Source of the DNA: Nostoc sp. CHAB 5715
GTDB lineage: Bacteria; Cyanobacteriota; Cyanobacteriia; Cyanobacteriales; Nostocaceae
Reading direction: 5' to 3'
Assembly: GCF_020829685.1 (NCBI RefSeq)
Contig: NZ_JAIVFR010000055.1
Location: forward strand, 1-13,930
DNA: 13,930 nt
How positions within the stretch are numbered: the stretch's first letter is position 1; the number at the start of each line of letters is the position of its first letter. The notes under the pieces are model-generated. The model worked only from the letters and a program-made list of their open reading frames with translations. It was not told where the DNA came from and ran no database searches. Shown one piece after another: positions 6,970 through 13,283 of this stretch. The translations under genes and the position numbers were made by a program.

Positions 6970-7706
6970 TCATTATCATCCTTGGCACTTCCACGCACTC
7001 TTAAAGCTTCTTTAATTAAAGCTTTAGTGTTGGGTGGCTCCTGTGTTACCCATAAAGGAATTTTTTTAGTTGTTTTGCGTTTAAAATCACCAGCTAACTG
7101 CCCCTTTACACCCTTTGTCCGTACCTCGCGTTCGGCTTCTACAAGTATCTTCTCATTGTTTATTACTGTAAAATAGATTGGGTAAACTCGCGTTGTCTCT
7201 TTGTATAGTAGTTTGTTGGTAGCCCGTCGCCCAGTCTTTTTTTCTTCAGTTACAGATAAAGTTAGAATTTTAGCTTTTGACAGGCTAACCAAATCTGTTA
7301 TCCTCTCTTCTGCTTCTTTCTCGCTCCCAGCATATATCTGCATTTGACGGCGGTTAGACAGATTAGCAGTAGCCAGAAACCTTCCCCAATTGTAGCCATT
7401 TGCACCCCCTGCGACTTCTTTTATATTTTTCCAACTGAGCTTTCTAACATCAATATCTGGGATGTTGCAATATGGTCTTAATTGCTTTCCCCCTTGCGGA
7501 AAAGTAAAGGGAGGCTCTTTATTAGGATGAAAAAAAATTGTTACCTTAACTATTTGGGGTTCTGCCAAAACTCTTTCTTGTAAGGGCATTGCTACAATAT
7601 CGCCAATATCTCTATTTTCTATTAACTGGCGAATCCCTATTAGTAAAGTAATGATAGGCTTTAAACTTTCTTCAGTGCCAGATAAAATAATATTTTCGCC
7701 GCTCAT
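6966..7706 (-). CDS. Hypothetical protein, 246 aa, last gene of reverse operon
   Basis: The start overlaps the stop of the 124-aa gene by ATGA (7703-7706), so translation is coupled. The protein is basic, mixed alpha/beta and soluble, without signal or membrane segments. Motif-like pieces are PYCNIPDIDVRKLSWKN at about 83-99 and NGYNWGRFLATANLSNRRQMQIYAG around 104-130. A Lys/Arg-rich C-terminal third follows (KGQLAGDFKRKTTKKIPLW). Its stop overlaps the stop of the 331-aa gene on the other strand by 4 bp with no terminator between, so the two transcripts must run into each other. Function not recognised. Confidence 0.75.
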   Translation of the reverse strand: MSGENIILSGTEESLKPIITLLIGIRQLIENRDIGDIVAMPLQERVLAEPQIVKVTIFFHPNKEPPFTFPQGGKQLRPYCNIPDIDVRKLSWKNIKEVAGGANGYNWGRFLATANLSNRRQMQIYAGSEKEAEERITDLVSLSKAKILTLSVTEEKKTGRRATNKLLYKETTRVYPIYFTVINNEKILVEAEREVRTKGVKGQLAGDFKRKTTKKIPLWVTQEPPNTKALIKEALRVRGSAKDDND

Positions 7707-8077
7707 AGTAGAGACTCAACTTGAAGTCTCACTATTATACTTTCAATATTTATATATTGTTTTCGGGAATAAATAATTTTTTTAGCCCCGACATCTAATA
7801 ATCCACTATTTTCAGGATAATGCCTAATTTCTTGCTGAGGCTTAGGATAAAGTCTAAATGATGGAGAGACTGTATTGTTTACACTAGGATAATAAAATCG
7901 AGCAATTGCATAAGACTTATACTTTTCCGAGTCTTCCCATTCTGCTAAATCATAAAGATAAGTAAATCGTAATTTTTTAGCATCAACGCTAGTGACTGGG
8001 AATATCTGCCAGTCTGTGGTTAAGGTAATTATCCCTAAATTATCCCAAGTGCCTAAGCTATCCGTAACTTGGGGCAT
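7703..8077 (-). CDS. Small beta-rich protein, 124 aa
   Basis: The ATG lies two bases after the stop of the 89-aa gene and its own stop overlaps the next start. The sequence is almost wholly predicted beta strand (LGIITLTTDWQIFPVTS, KKLRFTYLYDL, AIARFYYP), typical of a single beta-sandwich domain. The 'T-L-T-T-D-W-Q-x-F-P' opening is reminiscent of small beta domains in phage structural proteins, but I cannot name a family. No signal peptide or Cys. Confidence 0.7.
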   Translation of the reverse strand: MPQVTDSLGTWDNLGIITLTTDWQIFPVTSVDAKKLRFTYLYDLAEWEDSEKYKSYAIARFYYPSVNNTVSPSFRLYPKPQQEIRHYPENSGLLDVGAKKIIYSRKQYINIESIIVRLQVESLL

Positions 8078-8079
8078 AT

Positions 8080-8349
8080 CTAATATTTGTAAACTTTAAT
8101 TAAAGCTTCTTCTAAATTCTTTTCAATTTCTTCAATATAGTCGTCCATCGAGAGAATAGAAGGCTCTACTGTTTCTAATAAATCTTCAATGTCTATTGAC
8201 CCATCCAGCATTTTTTTTGTAGCTTCAGACACTTTTTCTGCATCAGACATTAATGCTTCAAATTCGGCATCATTATTACAAACAGGAATAAGTAAATAAA
8301 AACATTTACCCATTTCTTTGTATACTTTAGGGTCAATAATTGGTAACAT
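8080..8349 (-). CDS. Small acidic helical protein, 89 aa
   Basis: It starts one base after the stop of the Arg-rich protein gene and is followed two bases later by the 124-aa gene, so it is tightly packed in the reverse operon. The protein is strongly acidic and mainly helical (EFEALMSDAEKVSEATKKM, DDYIEEIEKNLEEALIKV), with a short N-terminal strand segment (CFYLLIPVCNN). No known motif. An acidic chaperone or assembly-type partner for the basic first gene product would fit the charge pattern but is speculation. Confidence 0.65.
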   Translation of the reverse strand: MLPIIDPKVYKEMGKCFYLLIPVCNNDAEFEALMSDAEKVSEATKKMLDGSIDIEDLLETVEPSILSMDDYIEEIEKNLEEALIKVYKY

Positions 8350-8350
8350 T

Positions 8351-8992
8351 TTATGCAGGAGGAGAAGCTAGATCCGGCTTGCCAACCTTAAATACTTCTG
8401 GTTCATAGGAAATAGAAGCAACGCCTGGTTGAGTTTTTAGAAAAACTGATAAACTTTTACGGACGTCTTCCGCATCCACTTTATCAAGGACTGATTCTGT
8501 TGCATCAGTTTTTGCGTCTTTGACTGCTGTTACTGTCCGTCCAAAAGGAATCGAATAAGTAACGCCAGCAGTCCGAGTATATTCTTTCTTCGTTACTCCT
8601 GAAATTGGCGTAGTTTTTGTATCCGAAGTTTTCTTAAATACTCTTAAAACCGCTGGATAAAAATTTTCAGATTGCTCGGTGCCACCAGTAATAGGTTCAT
8701 ATCCTACCTTGGCATCTGTTAAGTTTAAGCTGGCTCTCCCGGCGTTTGAGTAAGCAGTAATGGGAGCTGCATACCTGGTTGGAGTACTATCTTCAGGGGT
8801 TGTACCAAAAGGTATAATCGCAAATCCATAGCGTTTGCGTTCAGCTGTTGTTAATTTTTTTGTAACTTCAATTTTATTGATTCCTTTTTTGAAATCAATG
8901 TAACCTGCTAGCCGACTACCTGGGGCAGCTGTTCCCCCACTCTCCCGGAATTGTCTTTCTAAATCCGAAAACCGTCGTCTACGACGTGGCAT
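8351..8992 (-). CDS. Protein with Arg-rich N-terminus, 213 aa, first gene of reverse operon
   Basis: The ATG at 8992 (MPRRRRRFSDLERQF) is preferred over an in-frame TTG at 9004; a GGA lies about nine bases before the ATG. The N-terminus has five consecutive Arg (residues 3-7) and a disordered Gly/Ala stretch. The body is beta-rich (GYIDFKKGINKIEVTKKL, RYGFAIIPFG, YPAVLRVFKK, VTYSIPFGRTV). The C-terminus ends KPDLASPPA. A basic disordered arm followed by a beta-rich body of about 190 residues is a layout seen in some nucleic-acid-binding and small capsid proteins, but no sequence motif proves that here. Promoter in the divergent region at 9000-9123. Confidence 0.7.
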   Translation of the reverse strand: MPRRRRRFSDLERQFRESGGTAAPGSRLAGYIDFKKGINKIEVTKKLTTAERKRYGFAIIPFGTTPEDSTPTRYAAPITAYSNAGRASLNLTDAKVGYEPITGGTEQSENFYPAVLRVFKKTSDTKTTPISGVTKKEYTRTAGVTYSIPFGRTVTAVKDAKTDATESVLDKVDAEDVRKSLSVFLKTQPGVASISYEPEVFKVGKPDLASPPA

Positions 8993-9123
8993 AGTTTTAT
9001 CCAAATATTAATCTATGTTCACAATAACTAGTAGTTTGTTGATTTTACAAGTAGCTTGTATTTGGTATTACCCTTAGGGTATGCATATTCTCTATTTAGT
9101 CTTTTACACTTGTCATTACCAAA
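8993..9123. promoter_or_regulatory. Divergent control region with three dyads
   Basis: It separates the reverse operon from the 166-aa gene. Three perfect inverted repeats sit within 56 bp: AACTA-G-TAGTT (9026-9036), TACAAG-TAG-CTTGTA (9046-9060) and TACCC-TTA-GGGTA (9069-9081). The centres are spaced about 22 bp apart (9031, 9053, 9075), close to two helical turns. These look like operators, possibly for a factor encoded elsewhere. No -10/-35 pair is assigned with confidence. Confidence 0.5.
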
Positions 9124-9624
9124 ATGGTAGCTATAACAGTAGGAACAGGCGCAACTTTTAAGTCAGGAACAGCTGAAGGACATTTACTAGAGATTAGTAC
9201 TTATTTGCAAATTCAAGAGAAAAACTTAGCCAGTAATTCTACTGGGAAAGACTTTATTCAAGTTACCTACAATCTTAACGACATGGTTACAGGAATCAGC
9301 TTCTCAATTCCTGCTGATCAATCAATTGGTAGTAGTGGGCAAATTCTTACAAATGCGAGCGATTACCTTCAGGGAATAACTTTTACACCTGGTTCGGGTG
9401 GGACTTTTAAATCAACTACCCTTTCGCAATATTTTCTAGAAGTAATAACTTATCTACAAATAAAGGAGAACGCGAACGCTAGTAACCCACAATTGGTAAA
9501 CAATATTTCATCCAGTTATGCTGGAGATGAAAAGCTAGTTTCTGGTACTATCAGTTTGCCAATATTAGTTAGCTTTGATGACACAGGACATCCCATAATT
9601 TCTGCAATAGAATATTTATTGTGA
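9124..9624 (+). CDS. Protein with two tandem 83-residue copies, 166 aa
   Basis: The ATG is at 9124; there is no clear Shine-Dalgarno sequence. The protein is an internal duplication with a register of exactly 83 residues: TFKS at 11-14 matches TFKS at 94-97, and LLEISTYLQI (21-30) matches FLEVITYLQI (104-113). VTGISFSIP in copy one aligns with VSGTISLPI in copy two, and both copies end in a (D/E)YL motif. Each copy seems to be a helix followed by beta strands. No signal peptide, membrane segment or Cys. First gene of the second forward group; the context suggests a structural subunit. I recognise no family. Confidence 0.75.
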   Translation: MVAITVGTGATFKSGTAEGHLLEISTYLQIQEKNLASNSTGKDFIQVTYNLNDMVTGISFSIPADQSIGSSGQILTNASDYLQGITFTPGSGGTFKSTTLSQYFLEVITYLQIKENANASNPQLVNNISSSYAGDEKLVSGTISLPILVSFDDTGHPIISAIEYLL

Positions 9625-9734
9625 ATTCTAATTTGGAAATATTCGCCAGTAATTTGATTTTTAAACTAGAAAGTAATCTGGTTAAAATTAAAAGTAAAAT
9701 TGACACCTTGGCTTAGGGAGTAAAAATCAAAAGC

Positions 9735-10034
9735 ATGAAATTTGATGTTGGTATATTGAGCTTTTTACTAGCTTTTATTGGGGCAACATCTGGTTGGGTT
9801 GCTTGGTGGTTCAAAAAACGTCAGGAAATCATTCAAAAAGCTGTAGCATTAGCTGAAAAAGAACTCAACGATAAACGAGATTTTAATCACCTTGTTAGGA
9901 ATCAAGAAGAAATCTCTAAAAATATCACTTATGGCTTCAAAGATATAGAGAATCAAATGGTGCAGCAAAATAATGAAATCAGAGAAATTAAAGCGTATCT
10001 AATCCGCAATCGAAACGCTGACAAAGAAAATTAA
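9735..10034 (+). CDS. Single-pass membrane protein with coiled coil, 99 aa
   Basis: The ATG is preceded by GGGAG about 14 bases upstream. Residues about 6-26 (GILSFLLAFIGATSGWVAWWF) form one membrane helix near the N-terminus, followed by the positive KKRQ. That makes an N-out/C-in anchor with a cytoplasmic tail likely. Residues 30-95 are a charged helical coiled coil (IIQKAVALAEKELNDKR, FKDIENQMVQQNNEIREIK). Size and layout recall phage holin-like or membrane-tether proteins, but no family motif is visible. It lies between the duplicated 166-aa gene and the discoidin-type gene. Confidence 0.7.
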   Translation: MKFDVGILSFLLAFIGATSGWVAWWFKKRQEIIQKAVALAEKELNDKRDFNHLVRNQEEISKNITYGFKDIENQMVQQNNEIREIKAYLIRNRNADKEN

Positions 10035-10052
10035 CACGTCTTTTTTGGAACT

Positions 10053-10658
10053 ATGGGACTATTTAGAAAGCAAATAAGAATTCAGGTTCCTTCAGCTATT
10101 CCAAATTTAGTAAAAACTACAGCAGATGCTAGCGATTATCTGTTGATGATTGATAATGAGGGAATACCCTATAAAATTACTAAAGCTAATTTACTTGCAG
10201 GTTTATCTAGTGGCGGTAGCAGTGGCGGAAGTAGTGGAGGAACTGAAATCAAGTTAGTTGGTACGCCTTTTGGGGCTTCACCTTCTTACTATGTGGGGCA
10301 CGAATTTGACAAAGCCTTTGACGGAAACATATCAATTTTCTATGACTACGCTTATCCTAGTGGCGGATATTGTGGGCTTGATTTAGGAGCCACAAACACT
10401 AAAAAACTTGCAAAAATTCGTGTGTATCCAAGACAAGACTCCGGCGTTCACACACGCTCAGGGGGGGCAAGGATACAAGGCTCTAACAGCAGCGAAACAA
10501 CAGGGTATGTTGACTTATTTACTTTTCCTGCCACGCCTAATACAGGTGTTTGGTATGAAGGAAGTGTTCAGATCACCGCGACTTATAGATATATTCGTTA
10601 TTATGCGGTAGATGGAGCGTATTGCAGTGTTGCTGAAGTGGAATTTTATGGGGTTTAG
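10053..10658 (+). CDS. Tail-fibre-like protein with C-terminal discoidin (F5/8 type C-like) domain, 201 aa
   Basis: GGA lies five bases before the ATG. Residues 1-50 contain DASDYLLMIDNEGIPYKITK and then LLAGL, a pattern common near the N-terminus of phage tail-fibre and receptor-binding proteins. Residues 52-63 form a repeated Ser-Ser-Gly-Gly linker. Residues about 67-201 read as a galactose-binding/discoidin-type beta-sandwich: FDKAFDGN, then GLDLGATNTKKLAKIRVYPRQ, then RIQGSNSSETTGYVDL, and a closing YRYIRYYAVDG...AEVEFYGV. Discoidin-type domains usually bind glycans or lipids, so host-surface or sheath binding is inferred. No signal peptide. Confidence 0.8.
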   Translation: MGLFRKQIRIQVPSAIPNLVKTTADASDYLLMIDNEGIPYKITKANLLAGLSSGGSSGGSSGGTEIKLVGTPFGASPSYYVGHEFDKAFDGNISIFYDYAYPSGGYCGLDLGATNTKKLAKIRVYPRQDSGVHTRSGGARIQGSNSSETTGYVDLFTFPATPNTGVWYEGSVQITATYRYIRYYAVDGAYCSVAEVEFYGV

Positions 10659-10660
10659 TT

Positions 10661-10789
10661 TTGGTAACTTTGGGGATTCCTTTTATATTTCTTTTAGCCT
10701 ATACGGCCTATGCTAGCGATGGGTGGTCCCCATCACGAACAGCAGAAGAAGAGTTGTGGGCAAGGTCTGCCCGTCATCCCAATGAGTAG
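10661..10789 (+). CDS. Possible 42-aa single-pass membrane peptide
   Basis: An open frame starting with TTG at 10661, three bases past the stop of the 201-aa gene, reads VTLGIPFIFLLAYTAYASDGWSPSR and then a charged tail ending ARHPNE. The first 18 residues are a hydrophobic helix. The tail has Glu, Arg and Trp typical of real coding sequence. The TTG start and lack of a Shine-Dalgarno sequence make it uncertain; translational coupling to the upstream gene would be needed. The stop lies in a direct repeat. It could also be the tail of a lost gene. Confidence 0.35.
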   Translation: MVTLGIPFIFLLAYTAYASDGWSPSRTAEEELWARSARHPNE

Positions 10790-10875
10790 CATTTGAGTAG
10801 CGCGATCGCAAGCAGCGATCGCTACAAATGCAACTAAAGATGGTGCTTTTAAGTAGCAAATGAGTAGCATTTTGA
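10781..10875. repeat. HIP1 hairpin bracketed by direct repeats
   Basis: AATGAGTAGCATTT occurs at 10781-10794 and 10859-10872. Between the copies, GCATTT + GTAGC + GATCGC (10789-10809) pairs with GCGATC + GCTAC + AAATGC (10815-10831) around an AAGCA loop, with two small bulges. Both arms carry a HIP1 octamer (10802, 10815). It could act as a terminator-like structure for the upstream genes but has no T-run. Confidence 0.5.
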
Positions 10876-11070
10876 AAAACAGAGGTTAAAATCCTTGCTA
10901 ATCAGCGATTACCTAATGCTTTATTTGAAGCTTGGCAAAAAGGTAAAAATGCGATGGAAGAACGGATGAGGACGATTGACAAACACTTTGCACACCATAC
11001 AATCGACTTGCAGCGTCCATACCTTAATCCCAGTTCTAAGGATATATATAAGCCAATACACTTGGGTTAA
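10876..11070 (+). pseudogene. Gene remnant, C-terminal 64 codons
   Basis: An open frame between a TGA at 10873 and a TAA at 11068 reads plausible protein: ILANQRLPNALFEAWQKGKN, MEERMRTIDKHFAHHTIDL, RPYLNPSSKDIYKPIHLG. It has no start until an internal ATG at codon 26, and the upstream side is the repeat/hairpin. Most likely the 3' end of a gene whose front was lost. Family not recognised. A small hairpin (CTTTG/CAAAG) with a run of seven T follows at about 11081-11102 and could be its old terminator. Confidence 0.35.
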
Positions 11071-11128
11071 GGCTAAAACTCTTTGTCAAAGTCAATTTTT
11101 TTAACTAGTAGTGCGTCAAGTTTAAACT

Positions 11129-12437
11129 CAGGACTTACGCAACTGTCACAACCAAAGCGAATGGGAAGGGGTATGAAACGGTGGCGCTTCAGTAGCGTAG
11201 TGGTTTCTGTGTGAGGTTGGGGAGGAAATGAATGGGGTGTATCAAGCGCAGGCGATCGCTCGCCCGTAATGGAGTGTTCGAGATCCTACAATAGGAGAAA
11301 ATAACTTTGGGTGTTTCTAACAACGATCATCACTTGAGCAGGCACCGGTGTGATTAAATGAGTCAAATGATTAATTAAAATTATGAAATTTACTAAACTT
11401 GACTACTGCCAATACTTAATTAGCAGTCAAATTAATTATACTTTGACAAATTTAGCCGACCATTTAGAAACTATTAGTCATGATAAGATTAACAGTTATT
11501 TGAGGAAAGAAAAGTTAACTCCTCGATTACTTTGGGATAATGTTAAAGAGATAATTCCAATTAACGCTCAAGCTTATATCATTTTTGATGACACAGTTTT
11601 AGATAAAAGGTATAGTGAGGAAATTGAATTAGTCCGAAGACAATATAGTGGAAACGAACACCGTGTATTGCGGGGGATAGGATTAATTAATTGTGTTTAT
11701 GTCAATTCAGAAACTGGTCAATTTTGGGTAATTGATTACCGTATTTATGACCCTGATGGAGACGGGAAAAGTAAATTAGACCATGTAATTGAGATGCTTC
11801 AAGCTCTTGTCTATCATAAGATGTTGCCTTTCAGCACAGTTTTGATGGACAGTTGGTATGCGACCACAAAAGTGATGCAATATATTGATAATTTGGGTAA
11901 GTATTATTATTGCCCTTTAAAGAAAAATCGTCTGGTAGACGATACAGCAGGTCAAAAAAATTACCAAGCCATTGAAGCTCTACATTGGAGTCAAACAGAA
12001 CTTGACAAAGGTAAGATTATTAAGATAAAAAGTTTTTACAAGCATAAAAAAGTGAAACTGTTCCGGGTAATTGTCTCTACCGACAAAACGGAATTCATAG
12101 TCACCAATGATTTCACTCAAGATTCTACGGATATTGTACAACAGGTGTGTAATATTCGTTGGAAAATTGAAGAGTTTCACAGAGAATTAAAACAATTAAC
12201 TGGCATTGAATCTTGCCAGTGTCGCAAAGCTCGTATCCAGAGAAATCATATCGGCGCTTGCATGTTGGTCTGGCTTAGGCTTAAAGACTTAGCGTATAAA
12301 ACAGGTCAAACTATTTATCAATTAAAGTACGGATTACTCTCAAATTATCTCATTCAACAATTGAAACGTCCTGTCCTTCCCATGTTTTTGGTCTAGCTCT
12401 TTCGACGCGAGCGCCTGTGCCAGTTGCGTAAGTCCTG
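11129..12437 (+). mobile_element. Complete IS701-family insertion sequence, 1,309 bp
   Basis: The terminal inverted repeats are CAGGACTTACGCAACTG at 11129-11145 and its exact complement at 12421-12437; they extend to about 22 bp with one mismatch. One transposase gene fills the right four fifths; 11146-11382 is non-coding and contains one HIP1 site. The immediate flanks (...AACT on the left, TCCT... on the right) do not match, so no target duplication is seen although this family normally makes a short one. Confidence 0.85.
11383..12396 (+). CDS. IS701-type DDE transposase, 337 aa
   Basis: Catalyses cut-and-paste movement of the surrounding element. The RNase H-fold DDE residues can be placed: Asp69/70 in FDDTVLDK, Asp156 in VLMDSWYA, and Glu263/264 in WKIEEFHRELKQ. 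That last motif is followed by TGIESCQCRKARIQRNHI, characteristic of cyanobacterial IS701-like transposases. The N-terminal 60 residues (LDYCQYLISSQINYTLTNLADHL) are the usual DNA-binding part. Length and both ends are normal, with no frameshift or internal stop, so the enzyme looks intact. There is no Shine-Dalgarno sequence before the ATG, which fits low expression. The stop is 25 bp from the right inverted repeat. Confidence 0.9.
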   Translation: MKFTKLDYCQYLISSQINYTLTNLADHLETISHDKINSYLRKEKLTPRLLWDNVKEIIPINAQAYIIFDDTVLDKRYSEEIELVRRQYSGNEHRVLRGIGLINCVYVNSETGQFWVIDYRIYDPDGDGKSKLDHVIEMLQALVYHKMLPFSTVLMDSWYATTKVMQYIDNLGKYYYCPLKKNRLVDDTAGQKNYQAIEALHWSQTELDKGKIIKIKSFYKHKKVKLFRVIVSTDKTEFIVTNDFTQDSTDIVQQVCNIRWKIEEFHRELKQLTGIESCQCRKARIQRNHIGACMLVWLRLKDLAYKTGQTIYQLKYGLLSNYLIQQLKRPVLPMFLV

Positions 12438-12706
12438 TCCTTATTCCCTACTCCGTACAGACGCGATTAATCGCGTCTCTACCCACTCCCCGCCTACGTA
12501 AATAATTTCAAAAATCAAATACGATTCCTATAACATACTTGCGTGATTTTTGAACCAGACAACTTACAACCCACCGAATTTGTTAATAATTGAGAAGTTT
12601 ATTACACTTTTTGTATAGAAAAAAGATAGTTAAGTAGTATAGCTAGATGCAAAAATTGAAATTTGCAAGAGCTTTAACCAACTCGTTCTATTAAACAGGA
12701 GTAAAT
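12438..12706. other. Intergenic region with cyanobacterial palindromic repeat
   Basis: The palindrome GTACAGACGCGATT-AATCGCGTCTCTAC (12455-12482) has one mismatch between its arms and matches the GTAGAGACGCGATT type scattered in Nostoc-group genomes. The rest holds the probable promoter of the PPC gene (AT-rich, TAGTATAGC at about 12636-12644) and a small inverted repeat GCAAA/TTTGC (12649-12666). Confidence 0.5.
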
Positions 12707-13105
12707 ATGGAAGTTGAACCCAACGACGGTTTTGGCACTGCCACTTTCACAGGTGTAGGCTTAGGATTCCTACAGGGTTTACCAGACCCTGGATTTGCTT
12801 TCTATGCATCTTATGGGAACTATATTGCTTCTGGAGACAACGACTACCACTACTTCTATGCTCAAAGGGGAAATACAATTTCCATTAACACCTCTGGTAG
12901 AGGCTCCTACGCTGATGATGTGGACACGACCATAACACTCTTTAATCAGTACTACACACAAGTAGGCTTTGATAACAATAGTGGTAGCGGACTTAACAGT
13001 TCATTGACCTACATTGCACCATTATCTGGCTACTACTACTTTAATGTAGCGGGATATTTGGGTGATACAGGGAATTACGATATTACCGTGAATTTGACGA
13101 TTTAA
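12707..13105 (+). CDS. PPC-domain protein, 132 aa, single domain
   Basis: A strong Shine-Dalgarno AGGAG (12697-12701) lies five bases before the ATG. The whole protein is one bacterial pre-peptidase C-terminal (PPC) type beta-sandwich: EPNDGFGTAT opening, a SGDNDYHYFYAQRGNTISIN core, DVDTTITLFN, and a closing PLSGYYYFNVAGY...GNYDITVNL. In the family this domain is usually attached to secreted proteases or appears in calcium-dependent extracellular proteins. Here it stands alone, and the ATG leads directly into the domain with no signal peptide. Either export uses another route, or the secretion signal and partner domain were lost. No catalytic residues are expected. Confidence 0.8.
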   Translation: MEVEPNDGFGTATFTGVGLGFLQGLPDPGFAFYASYGNYIASGDNDYHYFYAQRGNTISINTSGRGSYADDVDTTITLFNQYYTQVGFDNNSGSGLNSSLTYIAPLSGYYYFNVAGYLGDTGNYDITVNLTI

Positions 13106-13111
13106 AGTAAA

Positions 13112-13254
13112 TGTGTTAACGGCTTTGTTGCATAATTAGTCCGATTTCTCGTCGCAAAGTCTTGCTACATAAGCCTTTCTCAAGAAGATTATCTAATTGA
13201 CGATAATTGCTGTGCAAGGGTTTGAGGTATTCATGCAACAAAGCCTGTGTTAAC
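13112..13254. mobile_element. 125-bp MITE of IS903/IS5 type with 9-bp target duplication
   Basis: The element is 13121-13245. Its ends are GGCTTTGTTGCAT (13121-13133) and the exact complement ATGCAACAAAGCC (13233-13245). It is flanked by perfect duplications TGTGTTAAC (13112-13120 and 13246-13254). IS903-group ends begin GGCTTTGTTG and create 9-bp duplications, so a member of that group probably mobilised it. No transposase inside; the minus strand is open end to end (EYLKPLHSNYRQLDN... ...LIMQQS), likely internal IS remnant or chance. It sits 16 bp after the PPC stop codon. Confidence 0.85.
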
Positions 13255-13261
13255 ACTTAGA

Positions 13262-13283
13262 GGAGGTCTGAAAAAAAGCCTCC
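13262..13283 (+). terminator. Weak hairpin after PPC gene, displaced by the MITE
   Basis: GGAGG (13262-13266) pairs with CCTCC (13279-13283) around an A-rich loop. There is no T-run, so this is a poor intrinsic terminator. Before the MITE inserted, it would have been about 30 bp after the PPC stop. Confidence 0.3.

Noticed and set aside
6982..7176. Forward ORF of 64 aa
   Set aside because: Shadow of the 246-aa reverse-strand gene.
10408..10611. Forward ORF of 67 aa
   Set aside because: Out-of-frame shadow of the discoidin-type domain.
11980..12180. Reverse-strand ORF of 66 aa in the IS
   Set aside because: Antisense shadow of the transposase gene.
12779..12961. Reverse-strand ORF of 60 aa
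   Set aside because: Antisense shadow of the PPC-domain gene; valine-run composition.
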